Below are positions 42,072-50,045 of a DNA stretch of 64,000 nucleotides, piece by piece. The DNA is from Streptomyces sp. DSM 110735 (GTDB lineage Bacteria; Actinomycetota; Actinomycetes; Streptomycetales; Streptomycetaceae). Numbering within the stretch: position 1 is the stretch's first letter; the number at the start of each line of letters is the position of its first letter. The position numbers were made by a program, and so were the translations under genes. The notes below the pieces were generated by a model, which did no database searches, was not told the origin of the DNA, and worked only from the letters and a program-made list of their open reading frames with translations. The stretch covers positions 124,001 to 188,000 of the forward strand of contig NZ_JACYHF010000011.1 in assembly GCF_016482685.1 (NCBI RefSeq), given 5' to 3'.

Positions 42072-42469
42072 ACCACCCCCACCCTGACCTGCACAAACGC
42101 GCCCCCCAGACCCCCGCACCCACCCACAACCCAGGCGACACACCGAAAGGCGGGCCCACAGAGACACACCGGAAGGGCGAGCCCACCCGCACCCACCCAC
42201 GACACAGGGGACACACCAGACGGGCGCCCCCCCACCCGCACCCGCGTACGGCGAGAAGGGGACGTGCCGGGGGGTGTCCGCCCGCAGCGGCCGGCGCGAA
42301 CGCCGCTCACTTCTCCCCTCACAGTCCGCCGGACCGAGGACGGATACCCCCCGGCGCGGCCCCGACCCCACGGACGGCGGACGCAGGACGAGACGGCCCG
42401 CGGACAAAGGACAGGGCCCCGCCCCCACCGAAGGGAGGACGGGACCCAGAACCCGAAACCGGACGAAGA
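42072..42469. other. C-rich intergenic region upstream of dnaE2
   Basis: About 400 bp, strongly C-rich on the plus strand with repeated CACACCG, GGGCCCAC and CACCCAC words. Open frames on both strands lack normal Streptomyces codon use and any known domain, so I call no gene. It lies past the stop of the streptogrisin D-like gene and carries no clear terminator. Confidence 0.5.
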
Positions 42470-43567
42470 TCAGCCGATCTGCGCCCCCGTAGCGGCCAGC
42501 GCCTCACTCACCGGCTGGAAAAACGTCTCCCCACCGGAGGTGCAGTCACCACTGCCCCCCGACGTCAGCCCCACCGCACTGCTCCCGGAGAACAACGACC
42601 CCCCGCTGTCCCCAGGCTCCGCACACACGTCGGTCTGGATCAGCCCGGAGACCGTCCCCTCGGAGTAGTTCACGGTGGCGTTGAGCCCGGTGACAGTCCC
42701 GTCGTGGACCTGCGTAGTGGACCCACTCCGCGTGACCTTCATCCCGACGGTCGCCTCAGCCACCCCCGTGATCGCCTGCGAGGACCCGTTGTACAGATCG
42801 ACCTCGCTCGGATGGGCAACGGACCCGGTGTACTTCACCAGCCCGTAGTCGTTCCCGGGGAAGCTGGACGTCTCGTTTTCCCCGATCACGTTGCCGGACG
42901 AGTCCGACCAACTGGAGATCGCCGCGGTGCAGTGCCCGGCGGTGAGGAAGTACGGCGCCCCGCCCTTGACCACGTTGAAGCCGAGCGAGCACCGCCCACC
43001 GGACCCGGTGATGGCGTCACCCCCGGCGATGAAGGGCTTGAACTCTCCCTTGGACCGCTTGAGCTGAGCGGTGCCGCCCAGCCCGTCCACGACGCGCCCC
43101 AGCTTGCCCCAAGCGGCAGCGTCAACGGTCCGGTCGGCCGTGACGACAACCTTGTTGCTGACGGGGTCGACCGCCCAGGAGGTCCCGGGAATACTGGCCT
43201 GCCGCTTCAACGTGGAACGGGCCCCATCGAGCTGGGCGAGCGAGTGGCGAACGATTCTGGCCCGGGCCCCGGCCGCCTCGACGGTACGGGCCGCGGAGCC
43301 GTCCAGCACGTTGACGACGAGGCTCTTGCCCTGGGCGTCGTAGTAGCTGCCGGCGGCGGCGGACCCGAGGTCACCCAGCAGGGAGGACCCGAGCTTGCCG
43401 GCCGCCGGAGCGGAGAGGACCTTCAACTGCCCCGCGGAACCCTGCTGACCGGCGGAGCCGACCTCGCTGGCGTTGGCGCTCTGCAGGGTGACACCCGCGG
43501 CGACGAGCGCGACGGCGGCGGCGCCCGCGAGGGCAGCCTTCCGCCTGGGTATGTGTCGGTGCTTCAA
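42470..43567 (-). CDS. sprD: Streptogrisin D-like secreted serine protease (S1)
   Basis: 365 residues from TTG 43567, preceded by AGGAGG. Signal peptide AALAGAAAVALVAAGVTLQS, then a propeptide with the alpha-lytic-protease pro-region (SIPGTSWAVDPVSNKVVV), and mature enzyme from about IAGGDAITGSGGRCSLGFNV. The catalytic triad is H in LTAGHC, D in GNDYGLVKY and S in CAEPGDSGGS. Mature sequence is very close to streptogrisin D of S. griseus from memory. It is processed outside the cell and digests protein. A similar gene lies 421 bp upstream on the same strand. Confidence 0.93.
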   Translation of the reverse strand: MKHRHIPRRKAALAGAAAVALVAAGVTLQSANASEVGSAGQQGSAGQLKVLSAPAAGKLGSSLLGDLGSAAAGSYYDAQGKSLVVNVLDGSAARTVEAAGARARIVRHSLAQLDGARSTLKRQASIPGTSWAVDPVSNKVVVTADRTVDAAAWGKLGRVVDGLGGTAQLKRSKGEFKPFIAGGDAITGSGGRCSLGFNVVKGGAPYFLTAGHCTAAISSWSDSSGNVIGENETSSFPGNDYGLVKYTGSVAHPSEVDLYNGSSQAITGVAEATVGMKVTRSGSTTQVHDGTVTGLNATVNYSEGTVSGLIQTDVCAEPGDSGGSLFSGSSAVGLTSGGSGDCTSGGETFFQPVSEALAATGAQIG

Positions 43568-43988
43568 CTCACGTCCTCCTGTGGGGGGTTCGGCCCGGAA
43601 AGCGTGGGGACCTGCCGAGCCGGAAGGCTGGTTGACAGTCGCTCACTCTTCCGAACCGCACAGCCGGCCCACAAGACCGACGCCGGACCGCCCCCGAACC
43701 CCACCCCTCTCCCCACACCCCGCCCCCAAAAGCCCCACGCGCTCTCCTCACCCCGCAAGACGACCCCACCCTCACCACGCACCACCACCCCACCCCCACC
43801 ACGAACCGCCACTCACCTCAGCCCAGCCGCCACCCCACCTCACCCCCAGAACCGCCCCGCCACCCGCCACCCGACACTCGACCGAAGCCGCTACCACCCC
43901 AAACAAAAACGGACCCCCACGCGCGACACACACGCATGGGGGCCCGCCGAACCGACCCGTCAGGGAAGGACGGCCCGTCGAGGACCCA
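43568..43988. other. Intergenic region between the two protease genes
   Basis: 421 bp, C-rich on the plus strand, no gene. Near the upstream protease stop, CCCCCACGCG (43914-43923) can pair with CGCATGGGGG (43933-43942), with one mismatch, as a terminator. Confidence 0.6.
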
Positions 43989-44888
43989 TCAGGGGAGGGT
44001 CACCCCGTAGTAGCTCAACGCCTCGGTGACCGGCTGGAAGAACGTCGTACCGCCGGAGCTGCAGTTCCCGCTGCCACCGGAGGTGAGCCCGTACGCGACG
44101 CTGCCCGCGTACAGCGGACCGCCACTGTCGCCGCCCTCCGCGCACACCGTGGTCTGGATGAGCCCGGAGACCACGTCACCGCCGCCGTAGTTGACGGTGG
44201 CGTTGAGCGCGGTGACGCGCCCGCTGTGCGTGCCGGTGGTGGACCCGCGCCGGTAGACGGTCGTGCCCACGGAGGGCGTCGCCGCGCTGGAGATGGTCTG
44301 GCTGCCCACCGCACTCGGGTGCGAGACCGAGGAGTTGGTGTAGCGCACCAGCGCGAAGTCGTTGCCGGGGAAGCTGTACCCGACGTTGGTGCCGAGCACC
44401 GTGCTGTGCCCGGAGTCGCTGTACCAGGTGGAGGCGACCTCACCGCAGTGCCCGGCGGTCAGGAAGTAGTACGTGCTGCCGCTGCGCACGTTGAAGCCGA
44501 GCGAGCAGCGGTACTGACCGCCGTAGATGGCGTCGCCACCACTGATCAGCTTGTTGAACTTGCCGGGGGTGCGCTTGATGGTGAGCGCGTCCGCCTTCGA
44601 CCCGGCCTGTTCCTTGATCTTGGCGATCTCGGCCGCGCTGACCGTGCTGTCGACGGTCACGACGACCCGGTGGTTCGCGCTGTCGACGGCCCAGGCGGTG
44701 CCCGGGATGTCGGACTGGCGGACGGAGTCGCTCGCCTGGGTGAGCTGGCTGGCGCTGAACGTGTGGACTTCGCTGGCGTTCGCGGTGGGGGCGGCGAACG
44801 CGGCAGCGGCCAGGAAGCCGGTGGCCACGGCGATCAGCCGGGTCCGTCTCGCAGCGCCGCCGCGGGGAGTTGTGCGCTTGATCCTCAC
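43989..44888 (-). CDS. sprB: Streptogrisin B-like secreted serine protease (S1)
   Basis: 299 residues from ATG 44888. Signal RLIAVATGFLAAAAFAAPTA, pro-region (DIPGTAWAVDSANHRVVVTV) and mature part from ISGGDAIYGGQYRCSLGFNV. Triad: H in FLTAGHC, D in GNDFALVRY, S in CAEGGDSGGP. The mature half with SGSTYYFLTAGHC, GSTTGTHSGRVTALNATVNY and NCSSGGTTFFQPVTEALS is close to streptogrisin B. An extracellular protease maturing by self-cleavage. Together with the D-like copy it forms a tandem pair. Confidence 0.93.
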   Translation of the reverse strand: MRIKRTTPRGGAARRTRLIAVATGFLAAAAFAAPTANASEVHTFSASQLTQASDSVRQSDIPGTAWAVDSANHRVVVTVDSTVSAAEIAKIKEQAGSKADALTIKRTPGKFNKLISGGDAIYGGQYRCSLGFNVRSGSTYYFLTAGHCGEVASTWYSDSGHSTVLGTNVGYSFPGNDFALVRYTNSSVSHPSAVGSQTISSAATPSVGTTVYRRGSTTGTHSGRVTALNATVNYGGGDVVSGLIQTTVCAEGGDSGGPLYAGSVAYGLTSGGSGNCSSGGTTFFQPVTEALSYYGVTLP

Positions 44889-45152
44889 TTTTCGTTCCCT
44901 CCCAAGGGAAGTCGGGGGCCCGCGTGGGGTCGGGGCCCGTGAGGCGCAGCCAGGACGAGTACCGGTCAGGCACTCATGACCCTGACAAGCGCTGAGGGGG
45001 AGTATTCGGCCGAACGGCCGGTCGGCACAAGAGTGCGTTTCGGCCTGGGCGGCCCGCCGCCCAGCTCAACCCCCTTGAATCCGCGTCAAATTCATCACCG
45101 GCGCCCCCTCAAGCCCCACCGAAACCGCGACCGCGCTCCCTCTATGGCGCCC
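44889..45152. other. Intergenic region upstream of the streptogrisin B-like gene
   Basis: 264 bp without a gene. GTCAGG and CCTGAC (about 44966-44987) form a short inverted repeat that may be an operator for the protease promoter. Confidence 0.35.
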
Positions 45153-46904
45153 TCACCCACCCCCCAGTTCCCGCAACACCACCCGCGCCACCGCGTCGTT
45201 CTGCCGGAACGCCGCCCCGCCCGTGCGCGGCCGGGTGAACGCCCCCGGCGTGCGCGCGTCGGTGTACGGACCGAGCGCGAACCGCCGGGGATGCGGCCGC
45301 CCGTCCCGCCCGAGGACGCGCCCGTCGGCGGGGTCGACCCGCAGCAGTCCGTCGACCGTCTCCAGCGCCTCGGCGTGCAGCTCCCGCAGCAGCGTGTCCC
45401 GGGCGCGCCCGACCGACGGATCGGGCAGCCGTGCCTCGACCAGGGCCCGCGCGCTCACCGAGAACCCCGGCACGGTCGCGGACGACGCCCGGAACACCCC
45501 GTCCTCGGCGGCGACCTCCATCTCCGCCCCCACGAACCGCAGCAGCCCCGCCCGGGACAGCGCGAGCATCTGCCGCAGCCGGGGACCGGGCGGACCGGAG
45601 GCCAGATAGCTGAAGAACCCGTGCCACCAGGACCCGAGATTCCCCAGCCGCACCAACTGCCCGTAGACGGACAGCAGTCCGAGGAAGACGCCCAAGTCCG
45701 CGCTGAACGAGGTGTTGTGACGTCGCGTCAGGTCTTCGGAGACGTACGCCCGCAGCCCCTCCTGGAACTCCGCGTGCGATCCGAACCGCACCCCCGCAAG
45801 CGGCCGGTCCAGCGCGGCGAGGTCCAGCCGGTCCCGGGGGTCCGGCACCGCCGCCGCGACCAGCGCCCGTACCTCCTCCGCCCCGTCCGCCACCGCGTAC
45901 TTCTCCTCGAAGTCGGCCCATTCCATGGCGGTCCGCTCGGGGTGGGCGGTGAACAGCCGGTGGTAGTGGGCGAATCCCAGCTCCTTCTCCACCAACGGCC
46001 ATATGTCACGCCGGAATTCGTACCCGTCGGGCCGTTCAAGGAGCGACCGCACCTCCTCCGGTCCGAAGAAGCGGGGCAGCGGCGGGCGTGGTCCGGTCCA
46101 GTCGTAGCCGATCTTCGAGTGGTACGGCACACCGCGGCGCGAACCGACGTACAGCACCGGCTCCCGTCCCGAGGGCAGATAGACGTAACCGCCCGCGCCG
46201 TCCTCCTCGTACCGCCCGCCCCGCCCCTCGGTGAGCAGCACCATCAGGTCGACGAAGGCGAGCCCGAAGCCGCGTACGAGTACCGGCTCTCCCGGCGCGA
46301 GCGCGGACAGATCGCTGTCGGCGGTGAAGTCGGGCGGCAGATGGACGAGGTCGTGCGCACGGGCATAGGCGTCCAACCGCTGTTGCTCCGGGTCGAGTTC
46401 GGAGTCGAGGTGACCGAGGGCGAGGACGACCAGGTCCGCGACGAGCGGTTCGGTACGGCCCTCCAGCCAGACCCGCTGACGGCCGTCGGACGGTCCGGTC
46501 ACGCGCAGGGCGCGGGTGGGGTGATGGTGGACGGTGATGCTGGGCGGCAGGTCGGCGAGGGCTTGTTCGTAGACCCAGTGCAGATAGCGGCCCTGGATGC
46601 GCCGGTCGGCGAAGGTGCGCCCGTCGAGGCGTGCCCACTCGTGCAGGGTGGGTCCCTCGCGGACCGGTCCTTCCATGGTCACGGTCTCGTCGGTGAACAT
46701 GGTGATGTCGGCGGCGTGGGAGTTCATCCAGAGCAGCTCGGACTGCGCCTCGCGCCAGATGCGTCCGCCGCCCGGCGGATGCGGGTCGACGAGATGGATG
46801 TCGAGCCCCTGACCGCCGTACAGCTCCGGGGAGTTGGCGGCGATGCGCTCCAGGAGTCCGGTCGCTCGGGGTCCGGCTCCCACGACGACCAGCCGGCGCC
46901 TCAT
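45153..46904 (-). CDS. FAD/NAD(P)-binding protein
   Basis: 583 residues from ATG 46904, overlapping the permease stop (ATGA). It begins RRRLVVVGAGPRATGLLERI with the dinucleotide fold GxGPxA variant and continues with GGGRIWREAQSELLWMNSHA, VADLVVLALGHLDSELDPEQ, PVLVRGFGLAFVDLMVLLTE and YVGSRRGVPYHSK, the pattern of the NAD_binding_9 flavoprotein family. Related enzymes are N- or S-oxygenating, often near ABC transporters. Its coupling to a permease and the cysteine-type leader across the divergent region point to sulphur or amino-acid use, which is inference. Confidence 0.85.
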   Translation of the reverse strand: MRRRLVVVGAGPRATGLLERIAANSPELYGGQGLDIHLVDPHPPGGGRIWREAQSELLWMNSHAADITMFTDETVTMEGPVREGPTLHEWARLDGRTFADRRIQGRYLHWVYEQALADLPPSITVHHHPTRALRVTGPSDGRQRVWLEGRTEPLVADLVVLALGHLDSELDPEQQRLDAYARAHDLVHLPPDFTADSDLSALAPGEPVLVRGFGLAFVDLMVLLTEGRGGRYEEDGAGGYVYLPSGREPVLYVGSRRGVPYHSKIGYDWTGPRPPLPRFFGPEEVRSLLERPDGYEFRRDIWPLVEKELGFAHYHRLFTAHPERTAMEWADFEEKYAVADGAEEVRALVAAAVPDPRDRLDLAALDRPLAGVRFGSHAEFQEGLRAYVSEDLTRRHNTSFSADLGVFLGLLSVYGQLVRLGNLGSWWHGFFSYLASGPPGPRLRQMLALSRAGLLRFVGAEMEVAAEDGVFRASSATVPGFSVSARALVEARLPDPSVGRARDTLLRELHAEALETVDGLLRVDPADGRVLGRDGRPHPRRFALGPYTDARTPGAFTRPRTGGAAFRQNDAVARVVLRELGGG

Positions 46905-47758
46905 CGGGCGGTCTCCGTGCCGCGGGCGTAGTACTTCTCGACGTAGTACTGGCCGACGCCGAGCACCGAGGTGACGACGGTGTACCAGAGGGTGGCGACC
47001 ATCAGCAGCGGGATCACCTGATAGGTGCGGTGGTAGATCAACTGGGCGGAGAACAGCAGGTCGTTGACGGCGATGACGCTGACGATCGAGGTGCCCTTGA
47101 GGGTGCCGATGAGCATGTTCCCGGCGGCGGGCACGATGGAGCGCATCGCCTGCGGCAGCACGATCCGCCGCCACCGCTGCCAGGGGGTCATCCCGAGCGC
47201 CTGGGCGGCCTCGGTCTGCCCGTGGTCGACGGAGAGGATGCCGCCGCGCACGACCTCGGCGGCGTAGGCGGCCTCGTGCAGGGTGAGTCCGACGACGGCG
47301 ACGGCGACCGGTCCGAGCAGGTTGACGGTCCTGATCCCGAACACCTGCGGGTACAGCGCCCCGATGTTGAACCACAGCAGCAACTGCACCAGGATCGGGA
47401 TCGACCGGAACAGCCACACGTATCCCCAGCTCACCGATCTCAGCACGGAGTTGGTGGAGAGCCGGAGGACGGCGAGCAGGGTGCCGAGGGCGAAGCCGAG
47501 GACCATCACCACGGCGGTGAGCCACAGGGTGAGCCAGAGTCCGCGCAGCACGGAGACCGAGGTGAAGTAGTCGGCGACCACGTCCCACTGGAACGCCCGG
47601 TTGCGCAGCACCGAGTTGATCACGAGCCCGAGCAGCACCAGGACGGCGACAGCGGCGACCCGCTGGCCGTGACGGCGGCGGGGGACGATCGTGGGACCGT
47701 CCGGGCGCGAGGGCGCCGGGGACGGTGCGGCGGGTTTGGCGAGGGTGTCGGATGACAT
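46901..47758 (-). CDS. Polar amino acid-type ABC transporter permease
   Basis: 285 residues from ATG 47758. Five or so helices, the LWLTLWLTAVVMVLGFALGT start of HisM-type permeases, LFRSIPILVQLLLWF, and the EAA loop EAAYAAEVVRGGILSVDHGQ with TEAAQALGMTPWQ. It moves a solute from the membrane-bound binding protein across the membrane. The binding-protein gene is divergent; no ATPase gene is adjacent, so it may borrow one from elsewhere. The flavoprotein gene overlaps its end. Confidence 0.9.
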   Translation of the reverse strand: MSSDTLAKPAAPSPAPSRPDGPTIVPRRRHGQRVAAVAVLVLLGLVINSVLRNRAFQWDVVADYFTSVSVLRGLWLTLWLTAVVMVLGFALGTLLAVLRLSTNSVLRSVSWGYVWLFRSIPILVQLLLWFNIGALYPQVFGIRTVNLLGPVAVAVVGLTLHEAAYAAEVVRGGILSVDHGQTEAAQALGMTPWQRWRRIVLPQAMRSIVPAAGNMLIGTLKGTSIVSVIAVNDLLFSAQLIYHRTYQVIPLLMVATLWYTVVTSVLGVGQYYVEKYYARGTETAR

Positions 47759-47858
47759 GCGGGACTCCGTGACACGTCGGACCCGACGCGCCATGCCCGC
47801 ACTCCCCCGCGCCCTCGGGCGCGGTCACGGCCGAGCCCCTCAGCAGGGCCGTCCTTCG

Positions 47859-47889
47859 AGAGTACGTCGCGGTTTCCCTGCGTTGTCAA
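47859..47889 (-). promoter_or_regulatory. Possible promoter of the permease-flavoprotein operon
   Basis: On the minus strand TTGACA (47889-47884) and TACTCT (47864-47859), spacing 19, sit about 95 bp before the permease start. It is a housekeeping-type match. Confidence 0.4.
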
Positions 47890-47908
47890 GGGTGTCCGGA
47901 CTGTGAGC

Positions 47909-47935
47909 GGCCCGTCTCAAGTCGGTTGACGGGCC
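47909..47935. promoter_or_regulatory. Inverted repeat in the divergent transporter promoter
   Basis: GGCCCGTC (47909-47916) and GACGGGCC (47928-47935) form 8-bp perfect arms 11 bp apart, overlapping the -35 (TTGACG, 47926-47931) of the leader-peptide transcript. A likely operator for an unknown regulator. Confidence 0.5.
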
Positions 47936-47961
47936 AACCGGATGCCTGTTCCACTTGGCGC

Positions 47962-48033
47962 ATGCGCCCACAGCAGTGGCTGGTCACCCGCTCCCACATC
48001 GACTTCGGTCGCGTGTGGTCCGCGTCCTGTTGA
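47962..48033 (+). CDS. Cysteine-type leader peptide (uORF)
   Basis: A 23-codon frame, start ATG 47962, stop TGA 48031-48033, with the core TRSHIDFGRVWSASC at its C-terminus. This matches the 'putative leader peptide' pattern (TRxHxDLxRVxSxxC) that in Streptomyces and mycobacteria lies before sulphur-source transporters and cysteine genes and ends on a cysteine codon. TTGACG (47926-47931) with 17-bp spacing would start transcription near the ATG, fitting the leaderless uORFs described in mycobacteria. Stalling at the Cys codon would control the downstream binding-protein gene. Too short for ordinary gene finders. Confidence 0.8.
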   Translation: MRPQQWLVTRSHIDFGRVWSASC

Positions 48034-48227
48034 GCTGACCCCCTGCGCGCCCGCGCTCGCTGCCGAGCGCCTTCGCGTTCTCTCCTTCGCGTTCTCCCCT
48101 TCCCTTTCCGGCCTTCACGCGCGCGCCCTGCCTCCGCACTCTCCCCTCCCCTCGCGCCCTGCCGTCGTACCGCCTCCTCCCCTCGCGTCCGGCTCGCCTT
48201 CCTCTTCTCCCAGGAGACCGCTTCCCG
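48034..48227 (+). promoter_or_regulatory. Pyrimidine-rich untranslated tract, possible Rho site
   Basis: 194 bp of C/T-rich, G-poor leader between the uORF stop and the binding-protein start. It contains the repeat CTTCGCGTTCTC twice (about 48071 and 48086). Such tracts suit Rho loading, so uORF translation could decide read-through. No strong hairpin terminator was seen. Confidence 0.45.
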
Positions 48228-49259
48228 ATGCCCGCGCCCACGCGTCACCCCGCCATGCCCGCACGCCGCCTGCCCGTGTCCCCGCGCCGCCTTCTCGCGC
48301 CCTCGCGCCGTCCGTCCGCGTCCGCCCGCCGTCTCCTCGCCCCCGTCGCCGCCCTCGCCTCCGCCGCGCTGCTGCTGACCGCCTGCGGCTCGGGCGACTC
48401 CGGCGCCTCCGGCGGCTCTGGCACCCGCGTCGCGGCAGGAACGGACGCGATCCCCACCACCGATGTCGTCTCCCGGATCGCCAAGGACCCTGCTGCCGCG
48501 AAGCTGCTGCCGCCCGGCACCACCCGTCTGACCGTCGCGGTAGCCGTCGGCGGCACCCCGCCGGGCACCACGTACCTCGCCGACGGCACCACCCTGACCG
48601 GCCAGGACGTCGACTTCACCAAGGCGGCAGCCAAGGTGCTCGGCATCAGACTCAAGATCGAGCAGGCGAGCTTCGAGGCGATCCTCCCGGCGCTGGAGAG
48701 CGGCAAGTACGACTTCGGGGCGAGCAACTTCGGTGTCACGAACGAGCGCCGCAAGACGATCGACTTCGTCACCTACGTCAACGACGGGCAGGGCTTCGCC
48801 ACCCGCAAGGACAGCAAGCTCGCCAGGATCACCGATCTGAAGCAGCTCTGCGGTCTGAACATCGCGACCAGCGCGGGCACCACGTTCGAGGCAACGCTGG
48901 AGCAGAACACGCACGTGTGCGCGGACGCGGGCAAGAAGGCGTACCACGTGCAGACGTACGCCGAGCAGAGCGCGATCTGGTCCTCGCTCCAGCAGGGCCG
49001 CAGCGATGTCGTGATGTCCACGATCAACGGGCTGCGCTACGCCGTCGCGCACCAGCAGGGGCTGAGGTTCCTCAACGAGTACCACCGGCTCGACGTCGGC
49101 TTCGCCTTCAAGAAGGGCACCCCGCTGGCGCCCGCCTTCCGCGCGGCGGTGAACCGGCTCATCAAGGACGGGACGTACGCCCGCATCCTGAAGAAGTGGG
49201 GGACGACGGGCTCGGCGATCGACACGTCCCGGATCTCGCCGCCGGAGCTGAAGAACTGA
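48228..49259 (+). CDS. ABC transporter substrate-binding lipoprotein
   Basis: 343 residues. A long basic N-terminus precedes a lipobox LLLTAC with C53 as the lipidated residue. The rest is an SBP_bac_3-type domain (LTVAVAVGGTPPGTTYLADG, YDFGASNFGVTNERRKTIDF, GLNIATSAGTTFEATL, KKGTPLAPAFRAAVNRLI with DGTYARILKKWG). It captures a polar amino acid or similar solute for the permease coded on the other strand. AGGAG lies 17 bases before the chosen ATG, so ATG 48255 or another start is possible. Preceded by a cysteine-type leader, so cystine, methionine or an organosulphur compound is the leading guess. Confidence 0.9.
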   Translation: MPAPTRHPAMPARRLPVSPRRLLAPSRRPSASARRLLAPVAALASAALLLTACGSGDSGASGGSGTRVAAGTDAIPTTDVVSRIAKDPAAAKLLPPGTTRLTVAVAVGGTPPGTTYLADGTTLTGQDVDFTKAAAKVLGIRLKIEQASFEAILPALESGKYDFGASNFGVTNERRKTIDFVTYVNDGQGFATRKDSKLARITDLKQLCGLNIATSAGTTFEATLEQNTHVCADAGKKAYHVQTYAEQSAIWSSLQQGRSDVVMSTINGLRYAVAHQQGLRFLNEYHRLDVGFAFKKGTPLAPAFRAAVNRLIKDGTYARILKKWGTTGSAIDTSRISPPELKN

Positions 49260-49569
49260 CATCTGCCTGACGGCTCGTCACACTCCGTCCCAGACCTTCC
49301 TATCAGCGGACAATCAGGGCGCACAGGGCAGTTCGTTCACCCTGACACACCACACATCACCCATCCGCCGCGAACAATCATATTTCACTCTCAGTCAGCA
49401 GCCGTACGGGGCGGAGCCCTTGTGACACAAGGGCTCTCGACGTATGGACCGCGCACCAGTACCGTCACAAACCCCCCGCGCGCCGACTATCCACTTGGCG
49501 CGCTGTCAGCATCATGGATGACCATAGGGATGGGAAGAGCAAAAGAAACCGCTGAGAGAGGAGGCGTCC
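49260..49569. promoter_or_regulatory. Intergenic region upstream of sflA
   Basis: 310 bp with no credible gene. An AT-richer patch near 49370-49390 and TTGGCG (about 49495) are the only promoter-like marks; AGAGGAGG at about 49558 is the sflA ribosome site. Confidence 0.4.
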
Positions 49570-50007
49570 ATGGGATCGGTACGCAAGGCGAGCGCGTGGC
49601 TCGGCCTGGTCGACGACAACGATGACGAGCGTTACTACGACGACGACTACTCCGAGGGCGCTCAGTCCGCGGACGCCTGGGTCACGGACCCGCGCGTCAA
49701 GGTCGCCACGGACACGGCCGAGGACAAGGGCCGCCGGATCGGCACGGTCACCCCGGACAGCTTCCGGGACGCCCGCGCCATCGGCGAGATGTTCCGGGAC
49801 GGCGTCCCGGTCATCATGAACCTCACGGCGATGGAGGCCACCGACGCCAAGCGCGTCGTGGACTTCGCCGCCGGTCTGACCTTCGGCCTGCGCGGCACGA
49901 TCGAACGGGTCGCCACGCGGGTCTTCCTGCTCACGCCCGCCCACACCGAGGTCGTCAGCGGCGAGCCCGCGGGCCGTCGCGAGGACGGCTTCTTCAACCA
50001 GAGCTGA
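49570..50007 (+). CDS. sflA: SepF-like cell division protein SflA
   Basis: 145 residues from ATG 49570 (GAGAGGAGG upstream). A short N-terminal amphipathic part (SVRKASAWLGLVDDND) and an acidic stretch precede a SepF core (FRDARAIGEMFRDGVPVIMN with LTAMEATDAKRVVDFAAGLT and GTIERVATRVFLLTPAHTEV). Streptomyces have three SepF-like proteins; this small one next to an acyl-CoA dehydrogenase matches SflA, which helps place FtsZ and DivIVA properly in aerial hyphae. Ends at a bidirectional hairpin. Confidence 0.85.
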   Translation: MGSVRKASAWLGLVDDNDDERYYDDDYSEGAQSADAWVTDPRVKVATDTAEDKGRRIGTVTPDSFRDARAIGEMFRDGVPVIMNLTAMEATDAKRVVDFAAGLTFGLRGTIERVATRVFLLTPAHTEVVSGEPAGRREDGFFNQS

Positions 50008-50008
50008 G

Positions 50009-50033
50009 GCGGGGCCGTTCGTCGCGGCCCCGC
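50009..50033. terminator. Hairpin between sflA and the acyl-CoA dehydrogenase
   Basis: GCGGGGCCG (50009-50017) and CGGCCCCGC (50025-50033), 9-bp perfect stem and 7-nt loop, between convergent stops. Confidence 0.75.
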
Positions 50034-50045
50034 TCCCTCGGGGGC

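Noticed and set aside
38608..42087. 1159-codon open frame on the plus strand opposite dnaE2
   Set aside because: It mirrors dnaE2 in the opposite strand, which high-GC genes commonly leave open; it has no known domain and the minus-strand frame has clear DnaE2 motifs.
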